From assembly GCA_945870225.1 (NCBI GenBank), contig CAMBRF010000006.1, positions 1-64,000 of the forward strand: a stretch of 64,000 nucleotides of DNA, in the 5' to 3' direction. Every line of letters starts with the position of its first letter. Position 1 is the stretch's first letter. The stretch comes from PVC group bacterium. GTDB lineage: Bacteria > Verrucomicrobiota > Kiritimatiellia > CAIKKV01 > CAITUY01. This document shows positions 41,788-51,045 of the stretch, in pieces. Under the pieces are notes generated by a model that saw nothing but the letters and a program-made list of their open reading frames with translations, did not search any database and was not told the DNA's origin. The position numbers and the translations under genes were made by a program.

Positions 41788-42978
41788 GGCTTCGCTGATG
41801 AGCGGCAGTGCGTTTACGTAGGCGGGAACTGTGATGCCAACGCAATGCAGCACGCCACGTCGTTTGACCAGCGTATCGGAGTTGATGGTCACAATTTTCC
41901 AGGAGGGCATCAGGCGTGCATAAACCTTCTTCGCCGCCGATTCCAGTGCGGGGTCAACACCCGTAAAGGAAGGCATGAGGATGGTGCCGTTAATCAGGAG
42001 GATGTTGCAGTAGGACAGCCAGTCGCCTTCCTTTGTCCGGGGCGGCATGGGGATGCGCTCGACCACGAGGGGTCCCATGGTTGTGGGTTGGCCGGTAAGG
42101 GTTTGAGCCATACGGTCGAGAAGTTCGGCATTCACAGGGTCGTAGGCCTTGTCATACTTACCTACCACGACCAGATTACGTCGTAGAAAGGTGAGGCAGA
42201 AGTCGATGTGTCCCGTCGGCTCCCCCGCCAGTGGCTTGAGATAGACCCACAACCGACAGCCGAGGTGGGTTTGCAGCAAATTGCCGATTTGTTGGAGGGT
42301 GTAGGAGCGGTTTTCAGGGCGCTCCAGGACCCGGGTGGACGTAACGATCATCCCGTCACCATTGACAAGCAGGTTCCCGCCTTCGATAGCAATGGGCATG
42401 CTTTCCACTTCGAGGTTCAGGACGCGCCCGATATAGGATGAAAGTTCACCGTCATGTTCCCGTGCTTGGTTCACATCCGGCTTGTAGACAGCGGACTGGA
42501 TTTTTACAGTTCCATCCACACCGCGCGCAAAATGGGGGCCATAGTCCCGAATCCACATCGAATCCAGCGGCTGCTTGATAAAATTAACGGCCGTGCAGGG
42601 CAATCCGGCCTCAGCGAGAAGATCCTGCCCGAGGTCAGCCTCGTCATCACTGTTCACGAACCCGATGATGGGTATTTCGCCATGCACCGCTTTGACCATC
42701 TCCTTGAAAACAGATTGGTGATAGCGGATCAGGTCGTTGGCCCCGATAAGAAGGGCGCTTTGGGCGCTATACTCGGCGCGTATGGTTCTGGGCGTGTTTG
42801 GCGACGCGCGGTCCGTCCTGTTGGTCGGTCCAGGCATCACCACCGTATTGGGGTTTGACGGTTTACGTTCCCCGGCCCCGGCCTGCCACATCATGCCGAA
42901 TTGAAAAGCGACCACAGATAGGCCTAGAACGGCGAAAAAATGCCAAAAGCGAAATGAAACAAAGGATTTGGAAGGCAT
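41782..42978 (-). CDS. Membrane-anchored agmatine deiminase-family protein
   Basis: The protein has 398 residues from the ATG at 42978. A hydrophobic segment at about 11-30 acts as signal anchor; family members in agmatine breakdown are normally cytosolic. Guanidine-group-modifying (PPAD/AguA) motifs: DSMWIRDYGPHF (139-150), IEGGNL (198-203), PTGHIDFCLTF (255-264) with His and Asp, and the nucleophile Cys379 in GVLHCVGITVPAY. So the catalytic set appears complete. It could be agmatine deiminase or peptidylarginine deiminase-like outside the cytoplasm; with an exported location, action on a peptide or extracellular agmatine is plausible. No putrescine genes are nearby. Confidence 0.82.
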   Translation of the reverse strand: MPSKSFVSFRFWHFFAVLGLSVVAFQFGMMWQAGAGERKPSNPNTVVMPGPTNRTDRASPNTPRTIRAEYSAQSALLIGANDLIRYHQSVFKEMVKAVHGEIPIIGFVNSDDEADLGQDLLAEAGLPCTAVNFIKQPLDSMWIRDYGPHFARGVDGTVKIQSAVYKPDVNQAREHDGELSSYIGRVLNLEVESMPIAIEGGNLLVNGDGMIVTSTRVLERPENRSYTLQQIGNLLQTHLGCRLWVYLKPLAGEPTGHIDFCLTFLRRNLVVVGKYDKAYDPVNAELLDRMAQTLTGQPTTMGPLVVERIPMPPRTKEGDWLSYCNILLINGTILMPSFTGVDPALESAAKKVYARLMPSWKIVTINSDTLVKRRGVLHCVGITVPAYVNALPLISEAM

Positions 42979-43301
42979 GGCGATGTCAGTATCTATGTTG
43001 GAGGGAAGGGGTGTCAGTTCTAAGAGATATTTATAGCTAATCGACAGGAACTGCAAGCATTTATTTTCAGTTAATTTCCCCAGAGTATAAACAGAAATCG
43101 TGCGTCAAAGGCCACGCCTCGCAAGTGCGTGCGGAAGGCTCAATTGACGTTCTCAGCGCGCTGTTGTAACCTGAAAAGCTTAATACGAAGCAGACATGGC
43201 CGATGGATCTATTGAGGGTTTAGACCGCCAAGGTGTCAGGGTGGCACCGCTCTTCCCTGGGCACGGCGAGCCAGTTCTTCGATCGCATTTTGGGTGTTTT
43301 C
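42979..43301. other. Divergent intergenic region
   Basis: These 323 bases separate the deiminase-family gene (minus) from the M23 peptidase (plus). The middle (about 43020-43110) is AT-rich. A TTGACG at 43144-43149 lies 17 bases before TAACCT at 43167-43172, a possible weak sigma-70 promoter for the peptidase. No gene or repeat is seen. Confidence 0.4.
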
Positions 43302-44387
43302 ATGCGTTTCTTGTGGATATTGTTGGGTGTTGTGGCGCTGGTGTCACTCGGGGTGTGGGTTGCGGTCGATCTGGGTGGTCGCCCGGACGTTGTTGGTGCC
43401 GGACCGGTGCCGCCACCGCCACCGCCTCCGCCGGTGTCGTCCTTGCGCCAGATCGTATTGCCCACGGATCGGGCGAACCTTGATCCTGATGAGCCCGGAG
43501 TCTTCCAACCCACGGCGGCGGGCAGCATCGCCTCGGCGCTTTACGGGTCGGTCCGTACCACACGCTCGGGCAATGGGTTGGTGGCCTCGTTCCATGAAGG
43601 TATCGACATCGCCCCGATGCGGCGTGATTCCCGGGGTCGGCCCCTTGATGAGGTTCGTGTCATCGCCGATGGCACCGTCGTGCACATCAACCGCCGGTCA
43701 GGCAATTCCAACTATGGCAACTATGTTGTGGTGACGCATGCTGATCCGATGGGCGACGTCTACACCCTGTATGCCCATTTAGCCGTCGTGGCACCTGAAC
43801 TCAGCAAGGGCCAACATCTGGCTGCCGGAACGGTTCTGGGACGCATGGGGAATACGCCGGCAACCATCATTCCCGCCAGTCGTTCCCATCTGCATTTCGA
43901 GATTGGCATGATCGCCAATGCAAGGTTCGCGGGCTGGTTTCGGGCCCAGCGGCTCACTCCTGATCATGGTGCGTTCAACGGCATGAACCTCCAGGCGCTG
44001 GATCCGCTGGTGTTCTTTGCCGCGCAGCGTGAGTCGTCGGGTTTTGAGTTCGCTGAGTTCCTGGCCAGGGTTCCTGTGGCGTTCAACCTTCTGGTCCCGA
44101 TGGCGGCTTTCCCCAACTATTTCAAACGCTATCCCTCGCTATGGAAGGGTGAGCGGTTTGCGGGCGGGTGGGTGGTGCTGGCCTGCTCGGAGAACGGTAC
44201 GATTCTGGGCGGACGACAGGCTTCCGATCAGGAACGGCAGCAGGCGGCCAGATCACGGCGCTTGGTTTTTGACGTGGATGAGAAGGCGTTGGGGAGGAAC
44301 GGCTGCCGCCTGATCGTGCGTCAAGGGGGCGTGTGGAAACTGGGGACCAAGGGTGAGCGCTGGCTGGAAATCCTGCAGTATCAGTAA
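43302..44387 (+). CDS. M23 (LytM-type) peptidase, membrane-anchored
   Basis: The protein has 361 residues. N-terminal anchor or signal (about 3-22), Pro-rich linker (VPPPPPPPPV), then an M23 domain: ASFHEGIDIAPM (H98, D102), YTLYAHLAVV (H159), the G-x-V-x-G-x-M-G-N-T motif, and RSHLHFEIG with HxH (196/198). All zinc ligands are present, so it should be an active peptidoglycan endopeptidase. After the domain an extra roughly 150 residues of unknown role are rich in aromatic and basic residues. The start is the ATG at 43302. Its 3' end overlaps the convergent panB by seven bases. Confidence 0.85.
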   Translation: MRFLWILLGVVALVSLGVWVAVDLGGRPDVVGAGPVPPPPPPPPVSSLRQIVLPTDRANLDPDEPGVFQPTAAGSIASALYGSVRTTRSGNGLVASFHEGIDIAPMRRDSRGRPLDEVRVIADGTVVHINRRSGNSNYGNYVVVTHADPMGDVYTLYAHLAVVAPELSKGQHLAAGTVLGRMGNTPATIIPASRSHLHFEIGMIANARFAGWFRAQRLTPDHGAFNGMNLQALDPLVFFAAQRESSGFEFAEFLARVPVAFNLLVPMAAFPNYFKRYPSLWKGERFAGGWVVLACSENGTILGGRQASDQERQQAARSRRLVFDVDEKALGRNGCRLIVRQGGVWKLGTKGERWLEILQYQ

Positions 44388-45181
44388 CCCTGCTCGTCGG
44401 ACGGGAACGTGCCGCCCTCCACATCCCGCTTGTAGTCCTGAAACGCCTTCAGCATCCGATCACCCAGGTCTGCATAACGTTTCACGAAACGCGGGACGGT
44501 CGTTCCCGACAGCCCCAGCAGGTCGTGCGACACCAGCACCTGACCATCGCAGTGCGGGCCCGCGCCAATGCCGATGGTAGGAATGGTGACGGCTTCGGTG
44601 ATGGCCTGGCCCAACGCATTTGGGACGCATTCAACAACGATAGCGAAGACCCCGGCATCCTGAAGGGTCCGGGCGTCAGCGATCAACCGCTCGGCGTCCT
44701 CGCTCTTCCGGCCTTGCACCTTGTAGCCGCCGGTCTGCCGGATGCTTTGCGGGGTGAGGCCGATGTGGCCCAGAACCGGGATACCGTTCTGAACCAGGGC
44801 CCGGATGGTATCGGCCCGGAAGGCGCCGCCCTCCAGTTTGACCCCGTCGGCACCGGCTTCCTTGATGAATCGCCCGGCGTTGGCCAGCGCTTGTTCGGTG
44901 GAAACCTGATAGGACATGAAGGGCATGTCGGCGACCACCATGGCGGCGGTGACGCCCCGGGCGACCGCTGCCGTATGATGCAGCATTTGCTCCATGGTAA
45001 CAGGCAGGGTGGTCGGGTAGCCCAGGACGGTCATGGCCAACGAGTCGCCCACGAGGGCCATGTGCATGCCGGCGGCATCGACATAACGTGCGGTGTTGAA
45101 GTCGTAAGCCGTCAGGCAGGCTACCTTGCTCGTGCCTTTCAGCGCCTTGATCCGTTCGGCGGTCCATTTTGATGTCTTCAT
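44381..45181 (-). CDS. panB: PanB, 3-methyl-2-oxobutanoate hydroxymethyltransferase
   Basis: A 266-residue enzyme that makes ketopantoate for pantothenate and CoA. Motifs: KVACLTAYDFNTARYVDAAGMHMALVGDSLAMTVLGYPTTLPVTMEQML, the metal-binding Asp sites (VGDSL, VADMPF), GADGVKLEGG, IPVLGHIGLTPQS, GVFAIVVECVPNALGQAIT, PTIGIGAGPHCDGQVLVSHDLLGL. Length normal. It follows the DUF481 gene by 22 bases and may be the last gene of that minus operon. A GTG three codons upstream is a less likely start. Confidence 0.95.
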   Translation of the reverse strand: MKTSKWTAERIKALKGTSKVACLTAYDFNTARYVDAAGMHMALVGDSLAMTVLGYPTTLPVTMEQMLHHTAAVARGVTAAMVVADMPFMSYQVSTEQALANAGRFIKEAGADGVKLEGGAFRADTIRALVQNGIPVLGHIGLTPQSIRQTGGYKVQGRKSEDAERLIADARTLQDAGVFAIVVECVPNALGQAITEAVTIPTIGIGAGPHCDGQVLVSHDLLGLSGTTVPRFVKRYADLGDRMLKAFQDYKRDVEGGTFPSDEQGY

Positions 45182-45204
45182 GAAACCCACTATACCTGTT
45201 ATTT

Positions 45205-46146
45205 CTAAAAATTCAAATTCAGGGCGGTCGTCAGGACGCTGTCATTGCTTTTAGTGTCCTCCGCCGGGGCATTGTCGTACCGGTCCTGAAGGGAGACGGT
45301 GAGGCTCAGATTCCGGGCGACAACGGTGGCGAGCCCAACCTCGGAATTAATATAGAACACGTTGGAGTCGAGCAGCTTGGGAAGATATTCGCAGGTCAGC
45401 CAGAAGAGGGCGTGCGAGTCGATCACTTTTTCGAACGTAACGGCGAAACGGCCCGCGACAAATCCCTGTTCGTTGTTGTCTTTTTTTTCCGTCAGGTAAC
45501 CGGCACCGGCTTCCAGGTTGAGGAGGGTCTCATCGGTTCGGATGAGATGAACGCCAGGCGAGAGAATGGCCGATACCCGGTAATCCAGACCGGCGATGGA
45601 GTCGGTCATCCATTCAATGTGCCCCAGCCCGTAGGTGATATCGGTCAGTTGGCGCTCATAGCGCATGGCGGCTATGGCATTTTCCGTGTCGGTTTTGCTG
45701 TCGCTTTCACCGTAGATCCCCCGGGCTTTCACTCGGAAAAGGTCGCTCTTGCGTTCCTTGAGCGCATCGAGTCCGAGGGAATAGCGGAGGATATCGCTGT
45801 TCCCCTGGGTGAGGGTCATGCCGTAATACAGCGACCGGCGCCAGGCGTCCGGTGCGATCGTGTTGGTGCCCGGGGTGGGCATGGGCAGTTTCAGCGTACG
45901 GCCGGTCAGGCTGAATTTTCCGCCGGGCAGGGCACCGAAGGCCGACATCAAGCTGGAGCCGTTGATGGGGGCCGCCTTCGGATGGGTCACCGTCGGGACG
46001 ATATTGGTGGTCGCCTCGGGCGGACTATTCGTCACGGCGGGCGCCGGTTCATTCGTGACGGCTGCCGGGACGAAGCCCTGCGCCTGACACCAGGCGGCAA
46101 GCAACAGGACAAGGCCCCCTGTTAGAATATGGCAGGTTCGTTTCAT
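45205..46146 (-). CDS. DUF481-like outer-membrane protein with N-terminal extension
   Basis: The protein has 313 residues with signal peptide (ending CQAQ). A Pro/Thr/Asn-rich extension (AVTNEPAPAVTNSPPEATTNIV) is followed by a DUF481 barrel starting RRSLYYGMTLTQGNSDILRYSLGLDALKERK ('GNSDt' opening), with YRVSAILSPGVHLIRTDETLLNLEAGAGYLTEK and C-terminal LSLTVSLQDRYDNAP. It resembles the protein at 24416-25165, with the extra linker. Function unknown. It overlaps the solute-binding gene upstream by ATGA, a coupling that suggests the two work in one envelope system. Confidence 0.8.
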   Translation of the reverse strand: MKRTCHILTGGLVLLLAAWCQAQGFVPAAVTNEPAPAVTNSPPEATTNIVPTVTHPKAAPINGSSLMSAFGALPGGKFSLTGRTLKLPMPTPGTNTIAPDAWRRSLYYGMTLTQGNSDILRYSLGLDALKERKSDLFRVKARGIYGESDSKTDTENAIAAMRYERQLTDITYGLGHIEWMTDSIAGLDYRVSAILSPGVHLIRTDETLLNLEAGAGYLTEKKDNNEQGFVAGRFAVTFEKVIDSHALFWLTCEYLPKLLDSNVFYINSEVGLATVVARNLSLTVSLQDRYDNAPAEDTKSNDSVLTTALNLNF

Positions 46147-47471
46147 TGACTTAACCGTTGATAGCGTTCGCGTGCGGCGTGTGCCCAGGATTGCATGACC
46201 TCCTGTTTGCGGCGCGCATCCTTCCATGTTGCCGCCAGCGCTTCCAGTTCTTTCTCCTCGAGCGGCGGGCGGCATAGTTCGGCGACCCGGTCGGGGGGGC
46301 ACCCCTGAGCGATGAGGTTCCGCCAGGCGGCCTGAAGGTCGGCGTGCGCATCGATCAACCAGACGCCCATCAGATCGTTCAGCACGTTCCAGCGCCGCAT
46401 ACCCTTGTCGTTGTCATACATGAGTCCGGCGGGATAATCGTAGGGATCGGTCCCCGGCGCCCCGGTCCCGGTGTAGCAGGCCTTGACGACGGGCAACCGG
46501 TAGAGCGCGTGTTTCTGGCCTCCCTGGCCGGCAGGCTGGTAGAGCAGACGCTGGCCTTCCAGGGAGAGGGCGTACTCGGTGAAAAGGCGGCAGAGTTCCG
46601 GCTGGCGGCTGCCCTTGATCATGCCGATGGCATCAGGCGCGATCACGGTGTGACGGCGGGGCAGGACGAGGACGAGCGCATCCCGGCCGACCGCCTCGAT
46701 GACGGTCTGGGCATACTGGTCGATGACCATGCCGGCGGCGATGTCGCCGGAGGCGACTTCGCGGGGCACGGTCCCGCCCGCCTCGCCGAATCCCCGGACG
46801 TTGGCGCACAACCGGGCGAGCAGGGGCCAGCCCTGCTCGAAGCCGTAGGCCTGGAGGATGATCTCGTAACACATGTGAACGGAGCCGCTGGAGCGCGGGT
46901 CCCCGGAACCCACCCATGAGAAATACGCGGGGCGGGCGAGGTCAGACCAGTCCTCGGGAACCGGCAGGTTCAGGCGTTCTACCAGCCTGCGGTTGTAAAG
47001 AATGCCGAACCCGCTCAGGGCCACCCCGTACCAGTAACGGCCGGGGTCATAGACGGGCGTGCCTGCGCACAAGGGCGGGATTCCTGCCAATAGATCGGGC
47101 GATATCGGGAGCGGCGCCAGCCAATGCTGCTGGAGGGCGGTGAGATAAGGGGCCACCCCGCCGCCGAACATGAGGTCGATGCCCGGATCGTCGGGCGATG
47201 AGGCGAACCGGGATTCCAGTTCCTTCAGGATTTTTGAGGTGCCCCCCACATCCAGCCATTTGATTTCCACATTCCGGCCGTGCCGTTCACGCATCCAATC
47301 CCCGAACCCCCGTGAATATTCCAGCCGGACTTCGCGGCGATGGGGGGAAATGATAGCCAATGTCTCGGCGGCGTGTAGGCCCGGCGCGGTCTCCGGCCGT
47401 CCCGATCTCAGCATCAGGACAAACGGCAGGGAGGCGACCAGAATGAATAAGGCTGCAGCCAAATATCGCAT
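46143..47471 (-). CDS. ABC-type solute-binding protein (iron-like family), orphan
   Basis: The protein has 442 residues with an N-terminal membrane or signal segment (4-19). Family resemblance is to extracellular solute-binding proteins of the ferric-ion/spermidine kind: AAETLAIISPHRREVRLEYSRGFGDWMRERHG, GIDLMFGGGVAPYL, GVALSGFGILYNRRLVERLNLPVPEDWSDL, GSGDPRSSGSVHMCYEI, GDIAAGMVIDQYA, AIGMIKGSRQPELCRLFTEYALS. No permease or ATPase gene is near, so it is an orphan component or a regulator/sensor. The start is the ATG at 47471. Co-translated with a DUF481 protein. Confidence 0.8.
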   Translation of the reverse strand: MRYLAAALFILVASLPFVLMLRSGRPETAPGLHAAETLAIISPHRREVRLEYSRGFGDWMRERHGRNVEIKWLDVGGTSKILKELESRFASSPDDPGIDLMFGGGVAPYLTALQQHWLAPLPISPDLLAGIPPLCAGTPVYDPGRYWYGVALSGFGILYNRRLVERLNLPVPEDWSDLARPAYFSWVGSGDPRSSGSVHMCYEIILQAYGFEQGWPLLARLCANVRGFGEAGGTVPREVASGDIAAGMVIDQYAQTVIEAVGRDALVLVLPRRHTVIAPDAIGMIKGSRQPELCRLFTEYALSLEGQRLLYQPAGQGGQKHALYRLPVVKACYTGTGAPGTDPYDYPAGLMYDNDKGMRRWNVLNDLMGVWLIDAHADLQAAWRNLIAQGCPPDRVAELCRPPLEEKELEALAATWKDARRKQEVMQSWAHAARERYQRLSQ

Positions 47472-47484
47472 GGGAGGTTCCTGA

Positions 47485-48882
47485 TCAGGTGAGGATCGCT
47501 TTTTCGCCGTATTTCGGGACGGAGGCGGTACAGCCCTTCTGCTCATGGACGGTGGCCGCAAACGCACGGGCGGTTTCGGGTTCACCATGCGTCACGAACA
47601 CATGCCGGGGCCGTCGCTCCGCCGCCTTGGACAACCACCGCAGCAGTTCATTGCGGTCGGCATGCGCGGAAAAACCCGGCACCTGCTCGACCCGGGCGCG
47701 GACGTCGTGAGTCTCGCCCAGGATGCGGATGGGGGTGACGCCATCATGGATCAACCGGCCCAGGGTCCCGGACGCCTGGTAGCCCACAAAGAGGATGGTG
47801 CTGTCGGGGCGGCCGATATTATTGACCAGATGGTGCTTGATGCGGCCCCCCGTACACATTCCCGCACCCGCCATCACCGCCACCGTGCCAGTGATGTGAT
47901 TGATGCCCTTGGATTCATCGACCGTTTTAACCAGGTGCAGGCCGGGGAAATGAAAGGGCGACTGCTGCTTCTGAATCAAGCGCCGCATGTCGGCATCCAT
48001 GAGGTCCAGATGCTTCTCGAAGATGGACGTGACCGTGACGGCCATCGGGCTGTCGAGGAATACCATCAGATGCGGGATCCGATTGGCCTGCAGCAGCTCC
48101 TGGAAATAGTAAAGGACTTCCTGGGCGCGCCCGATGGCGAAGGTGGGGATGATGATGTTGCCGCCGCGCCGGCGGGTATCGTTGACGATGCCGGCGAGCG
48201 TATCGGTAATGCGGTGGGTGTCGTCATGCACACGGTCGCCGTAGGTGGACTCCATGACGATGTAGTCGGCGGGCGGGCAATCGGCCGGGTTCTCAAGAAT
48301 AGGCCGGTCCCAACGTCCGATGTCACCGGAAAACACGATGGTCTTTCCGCCCGCCTGAAGGCGGATGGAGGCGGATCCCAGAATGTGTCCCGCATCGACC
48401 AGGGTCACCTCAATACCCGTGGCGACGACGGTGGGGGTGTTGTAGGGGACGGGGGTTAAATGGGAACAACAGGCTTCGACATCCTCAACCGAGTATAGGG
48501 CCGCTTCCGGAAAGGGGCCTTTCCGGTGCTCCCGCTCGTGGCGCTTGCGTTTAAACTCGGCATCTTCCGTCTGTAGCCGGGCGGAATCGAGCAGCACGAC
48601 CTTGGCGATCTCGGCGGTGGCCAGCGTGGCGTAGACCCGGCCTTTAAAGCCGTCGCGCACGAGTCTGGGCAGATACCCGCAGTGGTCGATGTGGGCATGG
48701 GTGAGCAATACGGCGTCCAGCGAGGACGGGGGGACCGGGAAGGGATCCCAGTTGCGCGACTTGAGCTCGCGTTCCTGATAGAGGCCGCAGTCGATCAACA
48801 GGCGGGTTCCGTTGACCTCCAACAGGTAGCGGGAACCGGTGACGGTTTCCGCAGCGCCGAGAAACGTGAGTTCAATAGCCAT
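47485..48882 (-). CDS. Beta-CASP metallo-beta-lactamase ribonuclease (CPSF-like)
   Basis: A 465-residue enzyme of the MBL/beta-CASP family (YSH1/Rnj-like). The MBL domain has VLLTHAHIDHCGYLPRLVR (HxHxDH, 62-67), DAGHILGSASI and FSGDIGRWDRPIL; the beta-CASP part has VMESTYGDR, IIIPTFAIGRAQEVLYYFQEL, DSPMAV, and the C-terminal FVGYQASGTLGR, VPGFSAHADRNELLRWL and VFVTHGEPE. It likely processes or degrades RNA in the cytoplasm. First gene in a minus-strand set followed 13 bases later by the solute-binding gene. Length typical. Confidence 0.92.
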   Translation of the reverse strand: MAIELTFLGAAETVTGSRYLLEVNGTRLLIDCGLYQERELKSRNWDPFPVPPSSLDAVLLTHAHIDHCGYLPRLVRDGFKGRVYATLATAEIAKVVLLDSARLQTEDAEFKRKRHEREHRKGPFPEAALYSVEDVEACCSHLTPVPYNTPTVVATGIEVTLVDAGHILGSASIRLQAGGKTIVFSGDIGRWDRPILENPADCPPADYIVMESTYGDRVHDDTHRITDTLAGIVNDTRRRGGNIIIPTFAIGRAQEVLYYFQELLQANRIPHLMVFLDSPMAVTVTSIFEKHLDLMDADMRRLIQKQQSPFHFPGLHLVKTVDESKGINHITGTVAVMAGAGMCTGGRIKHHLVNNIGRPDSTILFVGYQASGTLGRLIHDGVTPIRILGETHDVRARVEQVPGFSAHADRNELLRWLSKAAERRPRHVFVTHGEPETARAFAATVHEQKGCTASVPKYGEKAILT

Positions 48883-49052
48883 GTGAGGTCCTGTGAATAA
48901 AGGTTAAGTGCGTCAGTGGAGGCAGAGTATGCAAAACTGCGAGGCACGGTTCAATGGTGAAAACGTTTCTTCCCTGACGACTTTAATGGGGGCGTGTGAT
49001 ACGATCGCGACCTTTTCCCGCTGGCGGTATAATCGGAAGTGGAGACAGACGC

Positions 49053-49895
49053 GTGATCGACTTGCATACCCATTCAACATTTTCAGACGGCAGCCTGACG
49101 CCGGAGGCCCTGGTGGATCTGGCGGCGCTGGTCGGTCTGAAGGCCATCGCCCTGACCGATCACGATGGCATGCGGGGGATCGCGCGTTTCATGGCCGCGT
49201 GCCGGACAGCGGGTGTTCACGGGATCCCCGGCGTTGAAATCAGCGTCGACTGCAAATCCGGCACGCTGCATATGCTGGGTTATTTTTCGCCGGACCAGGA
49301 GCCCGGTCTCGAATCCGCCCTGATGAGAATCCGGCAGGGACGGGAGGATCGCAATCAGGTCATTTTAGAGAAGCTGAACCATCAGGGGTTCAAGATCACC
49401 TGGCAGGACGTGCTGGGGTGTGCAGGTGAGGATGTGGTCGGGCGCCCCCATTTTGCCCGCGCGCTGATCGAAAAGGGCTATTTTAAGAAAAAAGACGATG
49501 TCTTTGACCGGCTCCTGGGCAAGGGGAAGCCCGCGTATGTGGACCGCTTCCGCCTGAATGCCGAAGAGAGCATCGCCATGATCCGCAGTGCGGGGGGTGT
49601 GGCGGTTCTCGCGCATCCGCTCACCGTGGGGTTGCACCGGAAGGGAATGCGGGTTCTGCTGACGGACCTGGTGGCCAAGGGGCTGCAAGGCATCGAGGCC
49701 TACTACCCGGAACACGACGCCTCCCAGACCCGGAACTGGCTGACGCTGGCCACAGAGTTCAACCTGCTGGTCACGGGCGGATCGGATTTTCACGGGGCGA
49801 TGAACCCTGACCTCCGACTGGGCTCAGGGTTTTGTAATCTTGCCGTTCCCGATGAGGTGGCGGATCGATTGTATGAGCGATTCGGAATCCATTGA
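49053..49895 (+). CDS. PHP-domain phosphoesterase (RNase AM / YciV-like)
   Basis: The product has 280 residues. GTG start at 49053 with GGAG eight bases upstream; the protein then begins VIDLHTHSTFSDGSLTPEALVDLAA, the PHP opening motif HxH. ALTDHDGMRGI, GVEISVDCKSGTLHMLGY, GRPHFARALIEKGYFKKK, VAVLAHPLTVG, GLQGIEAYYPEHDAS and LVTGGSDFHG supply the rest of the metal-binding sites. Homologues include 3',5'-nucleoside bisphosphate phosphatase and the 5'-3' exoribonuclease RNase AM. It overlaps hemW by 23 bases, so translation is coupled. Confidence 0.9.
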   Translation: MIDLHTHSTFSDGSLTPEALVDLAALVGLKAIALTDHDGMRGIARFMAACRTAGVHGIPGVEISVDCKSGTLHMLGYFSPDQEPGLESALMRIRQGREDRNQVILEKLNHQGFKITWQDVLGCAGEDVVGRPHFARALIEKGYFKKKDDVFDRLLGKGKPAYVDRFRLNAEESIAMIRSAGGVAVLAHPLTVGLHRKGMRVLLTDLVAKGLQGIEAYYPEHDASQTRNWLTLATEFNLLVTGGSDFHGAMNPDLRLGSGFCNLAVPDEVADRLYERFGIH

Positions 49896-51018
49896 CGGGC
49901 TCTATATCCACGTGCCCTTCTGCGACGGGAAGTGCGCCTACTGCGCCTTCTACTCCGTGCCCTATACTGCCGGGGCGGCGGAAGACTGGCTGAGGGCGCT
50001 CGAGCGGGAGCGGACCCTCACCCTGGGCGGACGTTCCGGCTTCGCCCCGCGGACCGTCTATTTCGGCGGCGGAACGCCCACACTGCTGTCCCGATCCCAG
50101 CTGGAACGGTTGCTGGACCTGACGGGCGTTGCGCAGGCGGAGGAGTGGACGGTGGAGGCGAACCCCGGGTCCGTAGATGCGGACCGGCTGCGCCTGCTGG
50201 CGTCGCGCGGGGTTAACCGCATCAGCGTGGGGGTCCAGGCGCTGGATGATCGCACCCTGACGTTTCTGGGGCGGCGGCATACGGTGGCCGACACACACAC
50301 CGCCGTCGCGGCGCTTCGAGCGGCGGGGTTCGTGAATTGGGGGCTGGACCTGATCGCCTGTGTGCCGGGGGTGAGCCGGCGGCAATGGGAGCAGACGCTC
50401 GCCGGGGCGCTGGCTCTCGAACCCTGCCATATTTCCGTCTATGCGCTGACCTCGGAAGAGGGTTCGGCCCTGGCCCGTCGTGTGGCGGACGGCAGAGTCC
50501 AATTGCTGGATGACGAGGAGCAGCTGGCCATGCTGGCCCTGGCTGAGGAAAAACTGGGTGCGGCGGGCTTGGTACGGTACGAGATTTCCAATTACGCGCG
50601 GCCCGGTCGCGAATGCCTTCATAATCTCTCCTGCTGGCAGGGCAAAAACTATGTCGGCTTGGGGTGCGCGGCGGCATCGCGCGTGGGGGGGCGGCGGTGG
50701 ACGAATCGTTCCGACTTGAAAGCCTATGTCGAGGCCTTGGATGCGGGGCGGCTCCCGCCCCGGGAGACGGAGGAACTGAGCCCCGCCACCGACGGTTTTG
50801 AAAGGCTGGTATTCGGGCTGCGCACGGCGGCGGGGGTTTCCCTGGAAGAGGTCCTGCGGGAGGCGCGGCTGGAGCATTCACCCGTTGTGGCGATCTGGAA
50901 CCGGACGCTGGAGCGGCTACGAGGGGAGGGTTTGCTGGTCCGGGAAGACGGGCGGTGGAAGCTGACCCGCCGGGGATTTGAAGTGGCCGACCACGTGGCA
51001 GTTGAATTGGTCCTGTAG
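49873..51018 (+). CDS. hemW: HemW, radical SAM heme chaperone
   Basis: A 381-residue radical SAM protein of the HemN/HemW group. Motifs: LYIHVPFCDGKCAYCAFYSV (the Cx3Cx2C cluster), VYFGGGTPTLLS, TVEANPGSVDADRLRLLASRGVNRISVGVQALDDRTLTFLGRRH, INLDLI-like WGLDLIACVPG, HISVYALTSEEGSAL, RYEISNYARPGRECLHNLSCWQGKNYVGLGCAAAS. The last of these is the HemW-type C-terminal heme-handling segment. It acts in heme delivery rather than as HemN, judged by its short length and missing HemN N terminus. It starts inside the PHP gene. Confidence 0.9.
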   Translation: MSDSESIDGLYIHVPFCDGKCAYCAFYSVPYTAGAAEDWLRALERERTLTLGGRSGFAPRTVYFGGGTPTLLSRSQLERLLDLTGVAQAEEWTVEANPGSVDADRLRLLASRGVNRISVGVQALDDRTLTFLGRRHTVADTHTAVAALRAAGFVNWGLDLIACVPGVSRRQWEQTLAGALALEPCHISVYALTSEEGSALARRVADGRVQLLDDEEQLAMLALAEEKLGAAGLVRYEISNYARPGRECLHNLSCWQGKNYVGLGCAAASRVGGRRWTNRSDLKAYVEALDAGRLPPRETEELSPATDGFERLVFGLRTAAGVSLEEVLREARLEHSPVVAIWNRTLERLRGEGLLVREDGRWKLTRRGFEVADHVAVELVL

Positions 51019-51045
51019 TTTTGATACTGATCCTAAGGTTCAATC

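Noticed and set aside
46143-47471. A complete ABC importer operon
   Set aside because: Only the solute-binding protein is present; none of the neighbours has permease or ABC ATPase motifs.
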